From: Candidatus Terraquivivens tengchongensis
GTDB lineage: Archaea > Thermoproteota > Nitrososphaeria_A > Caldarchaeales > Wolframiiraptoraceae
Assembly: GCA_023268355.1 (NCBI GenBank)
Contig: JALNJK010000002.1
Location: 248,001-312,000 of the forward strand
Length of the DNA: 64,000 bases
Direction: 5' to 3'
Below the pieces are notes generated by a model. It saw nothing but the letters and a program-made list of their open reading frames with translations. It searched no databases and was not told the origin of the DNA. Position numbers and translations under genes: made by a program. This document shows, piece after piece, positions 1 through 8,842 of the stretch (position 1 is the first letter of the stretch; the number at the start of each line of letters is the position of its first letter).

Positions 1-298
1 AGGCAACCTCCTCCTCAATCGTCGGAAGAAAGAACATGTCGTCGGCGTTCTGGAACACTATACCAACAACCCTCGACAATTGTGCCACACTGAGTGTCCT
101 AGTATCCTTCCCGTCCACGTAGACTTTACCGTTAGTGGGTTTCAGGAGACCATTCAGGTGTTTTATGAACGTGGTCTTACCCGCACCGTTCTCACCCATT
201 AGCGCCACTAGCTCACCCCTGCCGATCTCAACGCTGACACCGTTCAACGCCTTTACACCAGTCGGGTAAACGTAAGTTACATTATCGAACCTTATCAT
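1..298 (-). CDS. ABC transporter ATPase, EcfA/CbiO-like (3' part beyond window edge)
   Basis: The N-terminal ~99 residues of an ABC ATPase are present; the rest lies outside the window. The Walker A motif GENGAGKTT sits at about residues 36-44 and a Q-loop (VFQNADDMFF) near residue 83. The first residues (MIRFDNVTYVYPTG) and the Q-loop are typical of energy-coupling-factor or cobalt/vitamin importer ATPases. The ATG at 296-298 lies inside the end of the upstream ATPase gene, a 17-bp overlap, so the two are translationally coupled and probably form a heterodimeric EcfA1/EcfA2 pair. The transported substrate cannot be told. Walker B and signature motifs are not visible because of the cut. Confidence 0.85.
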   Translation of the reverse strand, partial: MIRFDNVTYVYPTGVKALNGVSVEIGRGELVALMGENGAGKTTFIKHLNGLLKPTNGKVYVDGKDTRTLSVAQLSRVVGIVFQNADDMFFLPTIEEEVA

Positions 299-1136
299 GG
301 ACAAACCTCCTTATGTCTTGCTCGAACTCTTCAGAACTAAGCGGTATCTCGTTAAACACTTGAAAGTATTTGTTCACACCTTTAGCCATGCTTACAACCT
401 TTGGAACAGGTATGCCATAGGGCACCATTTCTTCTGAGACGAAAATTTCCCTCGGCCTCCCGTCCTTGATTATCCTTCCCTTCTGCATAACGATCACTCT
501 GTCAACCTTATCGGCTAACAACTCAACCCTATGCTCAGCCACTATGATGCTGGTCCCGAGCTCCTTCCTTATCTTCAGAATTGTCTCGATTATTGACTTT
601 GCGGATGCGGGGTCTAAGGATGACGTCGGCTCGTCAAGCACCATAAGCTTAGGCATTAGCGCGAGGACTGAGGCGATGGCAACTTTTTGTTGCTGACCCC
701 CCGACAACTCGAAAGGTGACCTCTTCCTCAAATCCTCTATCCCAACTGCCTTGAGAGCAAAATCCACCCTGCGCCTGATCTCATCCCTTGGTATGCCCAA
801 ATTCTCGAGCGCGAATGCCACGTCGTTCTCAACGGTCAACGAGAATAATTGGTTCTCCGGGTTCTGGAATACCATGCCCACGTGTTGGGAGAGCACGTAA
901 GTTGGCGTTTTGGAAACATCCATACCAGCGACTATTACCCTCCCCTCCATCTTGCCAGCATAGAAATGCGGTATGAGGCCGTTCAGGCATCTGCAAAGTG
1001 TTGATTTTCCGCAACCGCTAGGTCCGAGGAGAAGGACAAACTCTCCTTCCTCGATGCTCAGGTTTATGTCGCTGATAGCAGGCGTATCGGAGCCGCTGTA
1101 TGTAAATGTCAGCCCCTCGATCTTTACTATTTCCAT
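282..1136 (-). CDS. ECF-type ABC transporter ATPase
   Basis: A complete 284-residue ATP-binding subunit that would energise an ECF importer at the inner face of the membrane. Visible motifs are Walker A GPSGCGKST (about residues 38-46), Q-loop VFQNPENQLF, signature LSGGQQQKVA (about 143-152), Walker B LMVLDEP and the switch histidine in AEHR. The NPENQ Q-loop and the post-ATPase extension are typical of EcfA/CbiO. It starts 6 bp after the DHH gene stop and overlaps a second ATPase, so it sits at the distal end of the exosome superoperon. Vitamin or metal substrate is unknown because no S component lies in the window. Confidence 0.88.
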   Translation of the reverse strand: MEIVKIEGLTFTYSGSDTPAISDINLSIEEGEFVLLLGPSGCGKSTLCRCLNGLIPHFYAGKMEGRVIVAGMDVSKTPTYVLSQHVGMVFQNPENQLFSLTVENDVAFALENLGIPRDEIRRRVDFALKAVGIEDLRKRSPFELSGGQQQKVAIASVLALMPKLMVLDEPTSSLDPASAKSIIETILKIRKELGTSIIVAEHRVELLADKVDRVIVMQKGRIIKDGRPREIFVSEEMVPYGIPVPKVVSMAKGVNKYFQVFNEIPLSSEEFEQDIRRFVHDKVR

Positions 1137-1142
1137 CTTTGG

Positions 1143-2156
1143 TTACACTCGACTCAACTTCTCACCAAGCAAACCTTCTAATAAGCTCAAGCACAACTTA
1201 ATGGCATCATCTGGCGCTGATCTACAATACGCCCTTGCAGCCGTGGGGTGACCTCCACCGTACCCCCCAAGCCTTGCGCCAACAACCTGCGCCACGTCCT
1301 TTCCTAGGTTTATATTGGTTTTGGCAAAGAAATCTTGCTGAGACCTTATCGATACCGCAACCCCGTCCTTGTACTCGCCAGCCACTATTGACACATGACA
1401 ACCAAGCGATAGGATGGCTCTAGCGACGGACGTCTGAAACGAGTTTACTTGGGAAGTTGCGATCAACCACTCGCCAGACCTATATAGGTTCATCCTCATC
1501 GCTCCCTTCAGGCGCGCTATCCTCTCAGAAATATCGATTGGGACCTCTACCAAATGTATGCTCTTGGAAGGGTTGACACCCAGCCTTATGAGTTCGCAAA
1601 CTTTGACCATGGTCTCCGAATCGGCGAGTGACAATCTTGCGGTATCGTAGTATATCCCGAGGAATAGGGCCTCCGCCTCCAACGCATCCAGCTTTATATC
1701 CATAAGCTGCACGACGTCCATTAAAAGCTCGCAGAGTGCACGATAGTTCTCGGAAAAGAATACGAAAAACCCCTCTGGATACCCACCCTGTGGAGGTGTG
1801 TGATGGTCTATGATGTATACCTTACCATGCGCCCTCATAATTTCTTCAAGATACTCGCCTGCCTGCTCGAGCGAGCCAACATCTACCAATATTACAGCAT
1901 CAACATCGCCTATAGCGGCGCTCTTAACATCGAGCTTTAGATAGTTTACCATGGCCTTTACCTGTGCTGACATTTCGTCCGGTATGTGTACGTGCACCGC
2001 GGCGCAACCTACGACCTCTTCAAGAACCCTCTTAAGAACGTATGCAGCACCAACAGCGTCAGCGTCGCCACCAACATGCGTTATTATGGCTGCGGTCTTA
2101 CCACTCATGGACTTAAGTAAGTTGCTAACGTTCTCGGCGAGCATTCTGTCTTTCAT
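1143..2156 (-). CDS. DHH/DHHA1 family phosphoesterase
   Basis: A 337-residue predicted Mn-dependent phosphoesterase or exonuclease. The metal-binding DHH-family motifs are visible: GGDADAVGAA near residue 30, VDVGS near residue 90 and IDHHT near residue 116. The C-terminal DHHA1 motif GGYGGGHP (about 300-307) would bind nucleic acid or nucleotide substrate. Relatives include RecJ-like and NrnA/Orn-like enzymes that degrade short RNAs or pAp. Its place downstream of exosome genes fits a role finishing RNA decay products, but this is inference. The start ATG overlaps the prefoldin stop (ATGA), indicating coupled translation. Confidence 0.82.
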   Translation of the reverse strand: MKDRMLAENVSNLLKSMSGKTAAIITHVGGDADAVGAAYVLKRVLEEVVGCAAVHVHIPDEMSAQVKAMVNYLKLDVKSAAIGDVDAVILVDVGSLEQAGEYLEEIMRAHGKVYIIDHHTPPQGGYPEGFFVFFSENYRALCELLMDVVQLMDIKLDALEAEALFLGIYYDTARLSLADSETMVKVCELIRLGVNPSKSIHLVEVPIDISERIARLKGAMRMNLYRSGEWLIATSQVNSFQTSVARAILSLGCHVSIVAGEYKDGVAVSIRSQQDFFAKTNINLGKDVAQVVGARLGGYGGGHPTAARAYCRSAPDDAIKLCLSLLEGLLGEKLSRV

Positions 2157-2521
2157 GACGAAGCCTGCTGACCAGACATAATTCTCTGGATGTCTTTCTG
2201 GACAGACTCTATCTGCGTCCTCATCTTAGCGTCTTGCTTCTCCAGGATTTTAAGCCTAGTCTCCGTCAGCTCCTTCTTGTCCTTCAGCTCAACCGTGAGC
2301 TTGTCTTTGTTCGCCTTAACGAGTATCGGACCTACAGCCTTATATACGACGGCGCTCTCATCAACCTTCTCAAGTTCTTCGAGCGCGTTGTTTATCTCCG
2401 CCAGCTCCGCTTCGAGCCTCTGCTTCTCCGCCAAGAGGGCGCTCAATGTCTGCTGGAGCTGTTGTAGCCTAAGCAATTGCTGCTGAACGTTTGGTGGTAT
2501 CTCTCTCGACAACTCAACCAC
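2153..2521 (-). CDS. pfdB: Prefoldin beta subunit
   Basis: A 122-residue protein almost wholly predicted coiled coil: Q/L-rich helix (about residues 10-50), a short beta-hairpin segment (VYKAVGPILVKANKD, about 60-75), then a second helix. This is the layout of prefoldin beta, which with the alpha subunit forms the hexameric jellyfish-like chaperone that hands unfolded proteins to the thermosome (encoded here at 56482-58107). It starts with GTG at 2521, 62 bp after pcc1. The overlap with the DHH gene and placement after eL43/pcc1 is a familiar archaeal arrangement. The alpha subunit gene is not in the window. Confidence 0.92.
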   Translation of the reverse strand: MVELSREIPPNVQQQLLRLQQLQQTLSALLAEKQRLEAELAEINNALEELEKVDESAVVYKAVGPILVKANKDKLTVELKDKKELTETRLKILEKQDAKMRTQIESVQKDIQRIMSGQQASS

Positions 2522-2583
2522 CCCATAATAACTTCCAATAACCCTGAAGTTTTCTTTTAAAACCTCCCTATAAACGTGTTCTG

Positions 2584-2841
2584 TTAATCTTTACCTGACA
2601 CCAGCTTATGGACTTGCAGGGCAGAATCTATCCAGCGTAAAAAGGAATTGATACTGGCCCTCATGGCCGTTAGGTCGTTTGCATTTACTTCCAGCTTAAG
2701 TACACAACCGGAAGCCTCTACACTCACTGTTACCCTCTTCGATGGGAGGCTATCGGCCTCAACTTTTAGCGCCCTGGTGACAATCTCCGATGCCTTTCCT
2801 TCCATCGGTATGGATATGCTGACCTTCACATGTCTTTCCAT
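2584..2841 (-). CDS. pcc1: KEOPS complex subunit Pcc1
   Basis: An 85-residue protein of the CTAG/Pcc1 family, the dimerising subunit of KEOPS, which makes t6A37 in ANN-decoding tRNAs together with Kae1, Bud32 and Cgi121. Length is right for Pcc1. The alternating beta strands (VKVSISIPM; VTVSVEASGCVLKLEVNAND) are followed by the helix RASINSFLRWIDSALQV, which carries the family's N-S-F/Y-L-R-W pattern. It lies 6 bp after the eL43 gene, as in many archaeal genomes. Function is assigned from family and context; no catalytic residues are expected. Confidence 0.85.
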   Translation of the reverse strand: MERHVKVSISIPMEGKASEIVTRALKVEADSLPSKRVTVSVEASGCVLKLEVNANDLTAMRASINSFLRWIDSALQVHKLVSGKD

Positions 2842-2847
2842 GTTCCA

Positions 2848-3072
2848 TTACTTCTTCGAAACGTAAGGTGTGTATGCACCGCCAGCAAAAGTGTAACCAC
2901 ACTTACCGCAGCTCCACACGCCAATGAACTTCCGCTTGACGGCCACAACGCCACACTTTGGGCACTCATAGGTTGCCTTTTGTTGCTGCTCTATTTCTAA
3001 CAACCTCTTCCTCAAAGTCGCACCATATCTTGCGCCAAACCGCTTAACAGTGTTCCCGACCTTCTTTCTCAA
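2848..3072 (-). CDS. rpl37ae: Large ribosomal subunit protein eL43 (L37Ae)
   Basis: A 74-residue zinc-ribbon ribosomal protein. The four zinc ligands are seen as CPKC (about residues 38-41) and CGKC (about 56-59), with the family sequence YTFAGGAYTP following. The N-terminus (VKRFGARYGATLRKRL) is basic, as expected for rRNA binding. The start is TTG at 3072, supported by a strong ribosome binding site (AGGAGGT) about ten bases upstream; this places the start inside the end of rrp42 (29-bp overlap). Confidence 0.94.
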   Translation of the reverse strand: MRKKVGNTVKRFGARYGATLRKRLLEIEQQQKATYECPKCGVVAVKRKFIGVWSCGKCGYTFAGGAYTPYVSKK

Positions 3073-3886
3073 TCCCTATAACCTCCTTGAATTGCGTCCT
3101 AATCCTGCTTATCTGCTCTTCTGCGACATTTATTATACTTTCCATCAACGAAAGCGGTATATGTCCCGGAGAATTCTTCTGTATCGCAACGACGTTAGAT
3201 GCACTATCCATGCATACCACGATTGAAGTATCTAATGAGTTCTCCTCGACTAAGCAGGGATCTACTAGTAGCTTGTCCTTGATTATGCCTATCGTTGAGG
3301 AAAGAGGAACATCCCTAATGGGCACCCTCATGTATTCACCTTCAACCCTTTCACCGGTGGCCGAATACTTTGGTATGGTACAAGTCGCCAAAGCGGCCAT
3401 CGCGGATATGACGGACGGATCAAAGTAGTTTCCGTCGTAGTCCAGCACGTATATGTCTATGTAGAGGATATAGACCAGCTTCCCTGGAATGATGCAAAGC
3501 TTCTCGAGGTCTATCGCCTTTCCTTCGCGTATGCACCTGTCAACAACTCTCGCCAGCTCTATGCCTCTCTCATCGGGCGGGCCTGGTTCGAAGCTTTTAG
3601 ACGCGAGCGGTAGTAGCTCGGCATTAACGGAGAATACGCCCTCGTTTGGTCTATCGCTGTAGGGCGTACCAAGCTCGACCTTTATCCCCGTAAGTATCCT
3701 TGTACTTCCTACAGAAACTAGGGCTGAGCCGTTTGCCTTCTCCACGACGTTCGTCTGCATCGTTATCTTCCTGAATTCGTATGGCGTCCTCTCGTCTATC
3801 CTCTTTCCCTGCTGGAGCAGCTTGTATATCTTTTCGCTCATTATCTTTACGGTAAATGATCTCTCCTTGAGTGGAAGGAACGACAT
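3044..3886 (-). CDS. rrp42: Exosome complex subunit Rrp42
   Basis: A 280-residue RNase PH-fold protein, the non-catalytic partner of Rrp41 in the hexameric archaeal exosome ring. Family sequences include GKRIDERTPYEFR, VSVGSTRILTGIKVELG and DRCIREGKAIDLEKL. It lacks the phosphate-binding active-site residues of Rrp41, as expected for this subunit. The ATG at 3886 is preceded by GGAGG at good spacing. A second ATG about 15 codons in (MSEKIYKLL) matches the start of shorter homologues, so the extra N-terminus is possible rather than certain. It follows rrp41 by 3 bp. Confidence 0.95.
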   Translation of the reverse strand: MSFLPLKERSFTVKIMSEKIYKLLQQGKRIDERTPYEFRKITMQTNVVEKANGSALVSVGSTRILTGIKVELGTPYSDRPNEGVFSVNAELLPLASKSFEPGPPDERGIELARVVDRCIREGKAIDLEKLCIIPGKLVYILYIDIYVLDYDGNYFDPSVISAMAALATCTIPKYSATGERVEGEYMRVPIRDVPLSSTIGIIKDKLLVDPCLVEENSLDTSIVVCMDSASNVVAIQKNSPGHIPLSLMESIINVAEEQISRIRTQFKEVIGIEKEGREHC

Positions 3887-3889
3887 GCT

Positions 3890-4624
3890 CTAAACCTCCG
3901 TCACACTGGCTCCATACTTCCTTCTAAGAGCCTCACGCTGGGCTTGGTAAATCTTCTGGATGCCCATTTGGGCTAGCTCAAGTCCCTGCTTAAACTCATC
4001 CTTCGTCATCTTCCCGTTCAGTTGGAGCAGTACGATGGTGTTTGAGCCGGGTGCTATGCCAATTGGCATATCAGCCTCACCATACTTATCCTCTATATCC
4101 GATGGGTCTAGGATTATCGTCCCGTCCACCTTACCGACAGCTACCGCGGCTATCAGCCCCCTCATCGGTATGCCTGCATCTGCCAAGGCGAGCGAGGCAG
4201 CCGTAAGCCCTGCGGTTCTTGTGCCACCGTCAGCTTGTACAACCTCTATGAACACGTCTATGGCCGACCTAGGAAATTCTTCAAGGAACACAACAGACTC
4301 GAGCGCCTCTCTTATGACCTTGGAGAGTTCTATCTCTCTTCTCGTCATGCCAAGAATTTTTCTTTCATCCGTACTAAAGGACGTCATATGGTATCTACAG
4401 TTGAGTATCGCCCTATCTGGTATTGCGAGGTGCTTCGGATGGGCCTCTTTCGGCCCATAAACTGCCGCATACACTTTCGTCTTGCCTAACTCCACGTACG
4501 CGGAACCGTCACTCTTCTCTAAAACACTAACCTCGATCTTCATGGGTCTTAAATCCGTCGGACCCCTTCCGTCCAACCTTCTACCATTCTCATCGATGAG
4601 CTTAGGCTTTATCACTTGTGTCAT
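3890..4624 (-). CDS. rrp41: Exosome complex catalytic subunit Rrp41
   Basis: The phosphorolytic 3'-5' exoribonuclease subunit (RNase PH family) of the exosome, degrading RNA with inorganic phosphate and able to add tails in reverse. Visible are [12 protein letters not shown] near the N-terminus, [12 protein letters not shown] and the active-site region [23 protein letters not shown], whose GGTRTA contacts phosphate. I chose ATG at 4624 (244 aa; MTQVIKPKL) because GAGGT lies five bases before it; a TTG at 4642 would add six residues. The gene start overlaps the end of rrp4 by 23 bp. Confidence 0.95.
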   Translation of the reverse strand: MTQVIKPKLIDENGRRLDGRGPTDLRPMKIEVSVLEKSDGSAYVELGKTKVYAAVYGPKEAHPKHLAIPDRAILNCRYHMTSFSTDERKILGMTRREIELSKVIREALESVVFLEEFPRSAIDVFIEVVQADGGTRTAGLTAASLALADAGIPMRGLIAAVAVGKVDGTIILDPSDIEDKYGEADMPIGIAPGSNTIVLLQLNGKMTKDEFKQGLELAQMGIQKIYQAQREALRRKYGASVTEV

Positions 4625-5291
4625 ACATAACCTCACTACCAACCAATTTGCTTACGTATGCTATGACCTTATCGGTCAATCCTTGAGAATGGGCCTCCCT
4701 TTCTATTAGCCTTATGGCGGATATTGCGGCGAACTCCTTTGCGGGTGAAGGCCCATTCACAATCACAAAACCATTTGTACCAACCATTATGTTACACCCG
4801 GTAATCTTCTTGAGCATATTTATCATGGAACCCTTTTTTCCTATCAGCCTTGGTATCTTCGTCGGAGTCATCCTCAGGAGTACTCCTTCGTTTATCTTTT
4901 TAAATTGCTCGTTCAGCTCCAGAAGAACCCCCTTAAGCCCGCTGCTGGCTACCCTTGCATAAACCACATCTCCGACTTTTAGGTCGAGCGATGTGAGTTC
5001 CTTTATGTTCTTAACTTTAAGTAGCGCCGTTACATGGCCACCAAGGTCAACTTCTACACCTATCGGTTTTATGTCGGATACCACGCCGATGACCATGTCA
5101 CCAGCCGTAGGCCTATACGGTCCACTAAACGTTATGACCTCTACCTTTCCGTCTCTTATCGTTGCTGCGCCGACCGTGGACGCGTAAACTTTTCCATCCA
5201 TAACGTATGTCCCTTTACCGGCTCTTCTGTCATCATCGGACAGAAGCTGTCCTGGTAGTACAATTTCCCTATCGTTAAAGTAAATGGGCAT
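4602..5291 (-). CDS. rrp4: Exosome RNA-binding cap subunit Rrp4
   Basis: The cap protein that binds RNA and feeds it to the Rrp41/Rrp42 ring. About 229 residues: an N-terminal domain ([21 protein letters not shown]), a central S1 domain (about residues 60-135; [16 protein letters not shown]-type strand) and a KH domain carrying [14 protein letters not shown] (about 150-165). Start chosen at ATG 5291, preceded by AGGTGGT; a GTG at 5300, immediately after the SBDS stop, is an alternative that adds three residues. Part of SBDS-rrp4-rrp41-rrp42. Confidence 0.95.
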   Translation of the reverse strand: MPIYFNDREIVLPGQLLSDDDRRAGKGTYVMDGKVYASTVGAATIRDGKVEVITFSGPYRPTAGDMVIGVVSDIKPIGVEVDLGGHVTALLKVKNIKELTSLDLKVGDVVYARVASSGLKGVLLELNEQFKKINEGVLLRMTPTKIPRLIGKKGSMINMLKKITGCNIMVGTNGFVIVNGPSPAKEFAAISAIRLIEREAHSQGLTDKVIAYVSKLVGSEVMYDTSDKA

Positions 5292-5300
5292 ATACACCAC

Positions 5301-5996
5301 CTATTCCATGGGTCTTGCCTCTGCCCTTCCCGAGCAGAGCTTGTTGAGTTTCTCTATTAGGTCAGCTTGAAGACCAACCAGTATTTCAACCTCACCAACC
5401 CAGCTACCGTCGCCTTTATACTCTTCCTTTAGGATCTTCCCGACGTTTTTCAAAAGGCCGTACGCTTTGCCTACAAACTCGCCGGGCACCCTGACGTACA
5501 TCCTTGTCATACCTACCTTCATTGGGAGTATTGGGCTTAGCTTCTCTATAACCTTCGTTGCTTGCTCTTTTGCATCGATGAACGGGTCTACTGATACACC
5601 TGCTTGTTCCATAGCCAACTCGATTCTTTGCGGCGGATGGGGTAGTCTTGTCCTCGGGTCAACTGCGTTTTTCGATATGAACTCTATTATTTGTCTCTTC
5701 TTTTCCTCTATTAACCTATGCCTCTGCTCGGACGTTATCTGCAGAGTCCCCTCTGCGAGTATCTTGGCGGCTATGGCCAGCTTGTCCTTCGTCTTAAAAG
5801 CCTTCAACAACTGCTCTTCGGATGCCCTTATGCCCTTCTTCGCATCGGTGTAGATCTCCTCGTATATGAGGATCTTCGAAATAGGCACTTTTTCGCCCAT
5901 CTTATATTTGAGCGCATTATCCGGGTCTACGAGTATCTCGAACGTTTCACCGCGTACTAACCTTGCAATCGTGTAGGATTCCTTTTGTTTTGTCAT
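5301..5996 (-). CDS. Ribosome maturation factor SBDS homologue
   Basis: A 231-residue archaeal SBDS (Shwachman-Bodian-Diamond syndrome) protein, involved in late 60S/50S subunit maturation through release of the aIF6-type anti-association factor. Three domains can be followed: the N-terminal FYSH domain (SYTIARLVRGETFEILVDP start; ISKILIYEEIYTD), a central helical domain (QRHRLIEEKKRQIIEFI; DPRTRLPHPPQRIELAM) and a C-terminal ferredoxin-like RNA-binding domain (MKVGMTRMYVRVPGE onward). It starts 13 bp after psmA and ends directly before rrp4. Confidence 0.95.
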   Translation of the reverse strand: MTKQKESYTIARLVRGETFEILVDPDNALKYKMGEKVPISKILIYEEIYTDAKKGIRASEEQLLKAFKTKDKLAIAAKILAEGTLQITSEQRHRLIEEKKRQIIEFISKNAVDPRTRLPHPPQRIELAMEQAGVSVDPFIDAKEQATKVIEKLSPILPMKVGMTRMYVRVPGEFVGKAYGLLKNVGKILKEEYKGDGSWVGEVEILVGLQADLIEKLNKLCSGRAEARPME

Positions 5997-6009
5997 TCTA
6001 AAAACCCGG

Positions 6010-6759
6010 CTATTTCAAACCGTGAGGTTTATGCTTTTCCATCGCCTCTTTGATGTATTTCTCAAGCTCCGACAGTGGCATGGGTGTGTACTTCCTTGTG
6101 GAGGTGGGTATCGTAACGAGCCTGATAGTCCACCCTTCATCCATCTTTTCGGCTTGAATTATCAAGGATGCAACAGCTAACCTTATGGCCTCCTCTAAGC
6201 TTATGTCATTTTTGTAGTTCGCCTCCAAGAACTCCTTCACTTTGTCAGCACCCCTTCCTATGGACCATGAGAAGTACTCCAAAACCAGACCGCTCGGCTC
6301 CGTGTAGAATACGTGCGGGCCGGTTTTGTCAACACCACCGATTAACAGGGCAGCACCAAATGGTCTCACACCTGCATGTTGTGTGTACATCTGCATAATA
6401 TCTCCGATCCTCTTTCCGATAGCCTCTACAGTCGCCGCATCGTCGTACGATAGTCTTATTATCTGGGCGTATATCCTTGCATTATCCACCAGGACCCTTG
6501 CATCAGAGTTTAGGCCTGCGGCTGCGGCTCCTATATGCTCGTCAATCTGGAAGAGCTTCCATGAATATTCTGGATTTTGGAGTTTTGTGTGCATCCTTTC
6601 TTCAACTGCTAAGACAACACCTTCCTTTGAGGCTATGGCAACAACCGTAGAACCAGACCTTACAGTCTCAAGGGCATACTCTACCTGGTATAACCTCCCC
6701 TGAGGTGAGAAGACGGTAATTGCCCTATCATAAGCCCCTGCTATACCTAATGCTGCCAT
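6010..6759 (-). CDS. psmA: 20S proteasome alpha subunit
   Basis: A 249-residue outer-ring subunit of the archaeal 20S proteasome. The N-terminal gating segment YDRAITVFSPQGRLYQVEYA is diagnostic of alpha subunits and there is no propeptide or catalytic threonine. The body shows the conserved GGVDKTGPHVFYTEPSG and GRGADKVKEFLE regions. It is the first gene of the minus-strand superoperon; the 121 bp upstream (6760-6880) are AT-rich and should hold its promoter. Confidence 0.96.
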   Translation of the reverse strand: MAALGIAGAYDRAITVFSPQGRLYQVEYALETVRSGSTVVAIASKEGVVLAVEERMHTKLQNPEYSWKLFQIDEHIGAAAAGLNSDARVLVDNARIYAQIIRLSYDDAATVEAIGKRIGDIMQMYTQHAGVRPFGAALLIGGVDKTGPHVFYTEPSGLVLEYFSWSIGRGADKVKEFLEANYKNDISLEEAIRLAVASLIIQAEKMDEGWTIRLVTIPTSTRKYTPMPLSELEKYIKEAMEKHKPHGLK

Positions 6760-6880
6760 CTTATGTCTATCCCCTTACTTCTGAAAATTTGAAATATTTT
6801 TGGCATTAATTAAACATATCTCCTAATTAAAAGTTCCTGTTTACGGGCCGGTATACTGTATGGTGCCAAAAGCATCGGCC

Positions 6881-7519
6881 TCAGTCTTCTTTATTTAGTA
6901 TTTTTACTTCGCACTTAGCCAGCTTTTTGAACCGTTCAGCGTCCTTTTCCGAGCCGACTATCGCGCCGTAATGCATGGGTATGGCAAGTTTCGGCATTAT
7001 AGTATTCGCGGCAGAAGCAGCCTCCTCTGCCGTCATCACATAAGTTCCGCTGACCGGAACCAAAAAAACATCCACTTTTAATCCCTTCATCTCTGGGATG
7101 AAATCCGAGTCGCCCGTATGGTATATGCTTACACCCTTCATACTCACTATGTAACCGACACCGCCAGCATCTTTTGGATGGAATGGTTTTGCAACGTTAT
7201 AAGCATACACGGCCTTTATCTTCACACCATCAATTTCAAGTTCATCGCCGGGTTTCACATACTTTATCTCCTTGGCCTTCACCCTTCCCAACTGGTTTGC
7301 ACAAGATCTTGCAGCTACTATCACGCATTTTTCAGAGGATACCTTGTTGATATCCTCAACACTGAGATGGTCGAAATGTTCATGCGTTATTAGGATTATA
7401 TCTGCCATCTCCTTCCCCTTTATCTTGTAAGGGTCTATGTAGATTGTTTTGTCATCCTTCAACCTGAATGCATCATGACCGAGCCAGCTTATCTTAACGC
7501 CCCCAAACTCTACTGGCAC
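6881..7519 (-). CDS. Metallo-beta-lactamase-fold hydrolase (UPF0173/UlaG-like)
   Basis: A 212-residue single-domain metallo-beta-lactamase-fold protein. Metal ligands are seen in HEHFDH (about residues 46-51), in the later HTGDSDF and in IPMHYG near the C-terminus. The opening VKISWLGHDAFRLKD is the family signature of the UPF0173/YtkL and UlaG-like group of metal-dependent hydrolases. Substrate is unknown; relatives act on phosphodiester or lactone bonds. It is transcribed on the same strand as the exosome operon but across a gap of 121 bp, so is probably a separate unit. Confidence 0.8.
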   Translation of the reverse strand: MPVEFGGVKISWLGHDAFRLKDDKTIYIDPYKIKGKEMADIILITHEHFDHLSVEDINKVSSEKCVIVAARSCANQLGRVKAKEIKYVKPGDELEIDGVKIKAVYAYNVAKPFHPKDAGGVGYIVSMKGVSIYHTGDSDFIPEMKGLKVDVFLVPVSGTYVMTAEEAASAANTIMPKLAIPMHYGAIVGSEKDAERFKKLAKCEVKILNKED

Positions 7520-7596
7520 GTTACATCAGCCCTATACTCATTCTGAAGTTTATGCTTAAAAAGTTATGCCATGCCGTTTTTTTACATAAAAGAAAT

Positions 7597-7809
7597 CTAA
7601 AAACCCTTTGAACTCTGCCTCTCATACCGTTCCTTTCGTAGGGTGAGGATTATACCTATACCACCAACTACGATAAGCGAAGAATATAGCACGGAAAGTA
7701 TGAGAATCTCATACCACTGAATGTTTTGTAAGAGTACGAGTAAGATCGGGAGACCTATGGCGCCGATGAGTATCATGAACAGATATAGGAACAATGACCT
7801 TTTTCGCAT
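7597..7809 (-). CDS. Small two-pass membrane protein, unknown
   Basis: A 70-residue protein that I do not recognise. It has a basic start (MRKRS), two hydrophobic stretches (about residues 6-26 and 33-56) and a basic, hydrophilic tail (LRKERYERQ). This predicts two membrane helices with both ends in the cytoplasm. It lies alone between the metallo-hydrolase and aldolase genes. Coding status rests on composition and an uninterrupted frame only. Confidence 0.5.
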   Translation of the reverse strand: MRKRSLFLYLFMILIGAIGLPILLVLLQNIQWYEILILSVLYSSLIVVGGIGIILTLRKERYERQSSKGF

Positions 7810-7856
7810 GAGGCGCGTTTGATGTTAATGCCCTATAAACTTTTACCAAAAACACT

Positions 7857-8525
7857 CTAGAACCTTAAGCTTAACCTTCTTTTTTCCTGACCATAACTTT
7901 TTAGATAGGCATCCCTGAGCCTTTTCACCTCGTTGACATCGAGGGGTTTTGCATAACCTAAAGAGCTCGCAAGGATAAAAGTCCTAGCCTCATCCTCTAC
8001 CAACAAAGCTGTCTGGAACGCATCCTCCAAAGAATCGCCGACCGCGATTACACCGTGATTTCTCAACAAAACCGCTTTACCCTCGCCCAAAGTTCTAACA
8101 ACCTCCTTTGCAAACTCCTGCGTACCTGACATAGCATAACGTGTAACGGGCACCTTATGACCTACAGCGGCCGCAAACTCAGACGTCAACACCGGTATTT
8201 CTTGTCCAGTGACGGCTAAGGCGATCGCATAGTGCGAATGCGTATGTATGACTGCATTTACATCCTCCCTTGCTTTGTAAATAAGGCTATGCACGGGCAC
8301 CTCTGATGAAGGTTTCCATTTTCCCCTAAGTATATTGCCCTGTAAGTCCATCAGAACTATGTCGCTTGGTTTTAGCGCCACCTTCTCAAAACCGCTCGGT
8401 GTTATGAGCATCTTGTCTTTACCAAACCTTGCACTTATGTTGCCCCAGGTCCCCGATAGGAGCTTGTAATCGAAAGCCTTCTTTCCTATGGATACTATCT
8501 TCCTCCTAAGTTCCTGCTCCGACAT
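7857..8525 (-). CDS. Class II aldolase / L-fuculose-phosphate aldolase-like
   Basis: A 222-residue class II (zinc) aldolase/adducin-family protein. The zinc-binding HTHSHYA (about residues 94-100) and the later NHGV histidine are present, as is the substrate-phosphate region GTWGNISAR near residue 25. Archaeal members such as MjFucA cleave L-fuculose-1-phosphate or related sugar phosphates, giving DHAP plus an aldehyde; the true substrate here is not decided. A TATA-like GTTTATTAC lies about 35 bp upstream on the minus strand, before the virus-derived region begins, so the gene seems to have kept its own promoter. Confidence 0.82.
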   Translation of the reverse strand: MSEQELRRKIVSIGKKAFDYKLLSGTWGNISARFGKDKMLITPSGFEKVALKPSDIVLMDLQGNILRGKWKPSSEVPVHSLIYKAREDVNAVIHTHSHYAIALAVTGQEIPVLTSEFAAAVGHKVPVTRYAMSGTQEFAKEVVRTLGEGKAVLLRNHGVIAVGDSLEDAFQTALLVEDEARTFILASSLGYAKPLDVNEVKRLRDAYLKSYGQEKRRLSLRF

Positions 8526-8650
8526 TCTCGCAAACGTTTCTCATTCCAAGCGAATGTAATAAACATTCTCCCACACCCGGTCGGTACATGAGGAACTTCG
8601 AGCATTCAACGGTGCTTTGTACCGTTAAAAAATTTGGGGGGTTGAGCAGC

Positions 8651-8842
8651 TCAGTCCACCCTTTCCATCTCTTCCGAGATGTGCCTCGACAGCCAATCAT
8701 TCATGAATTGGCTGAAGCTCGGAGGTCTTCTGCGCTCTTCGAGCATCCTTTGGACTAACTTTCGGTGTAGCCCCTCGAGGTACTCGGCAACTTGCAGATC
8801 CACGGTTATCGTCATCTTAACCTTAGCCGGAGGCATGTCCAT
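8651..8842 (-). CDS. Small ribbon-helix-helix-like protein
   Basis: A 63-residue protein with the pattern of a short N-terminal beta strand (KVKMTITVDLQ) followed by two helices (VAEYLEGLHRKLVQRMLEE and SFSQFMNDWLSRHIS), which resembles MetJ/Arc ribbon-helix-helix DNA-binding proteins common in archaeal viruses. It starts where the capsid gene ends (ATG overlapping its stop), so is co-transcribed with the head genes. A regulatory role is plausible but not shown; a virion or scaffold role cannot be excluded. Confidence 0.55.
   Translation of the reverse strand: MDMPPAKVKMTITVDLQVAEYLEGLHRKLVQRMLEERRRPPSFSQFMNDWLSRHISEEMERVD

Noticed and set aside
8530-8650. A second attachment site (repeat of the tRNA-Gln 3' end)
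   Set aside because: I compared this gap with 12730-12765 by eye and found no convincing match; only a short AACGGT/ACCGTT hairpin is there.
8506-8700. 64-aa minus-strand frame overlapping the aldolase start
   Set aside because: It lies across two genes in another frame with no recognisable composition or ribosome site.
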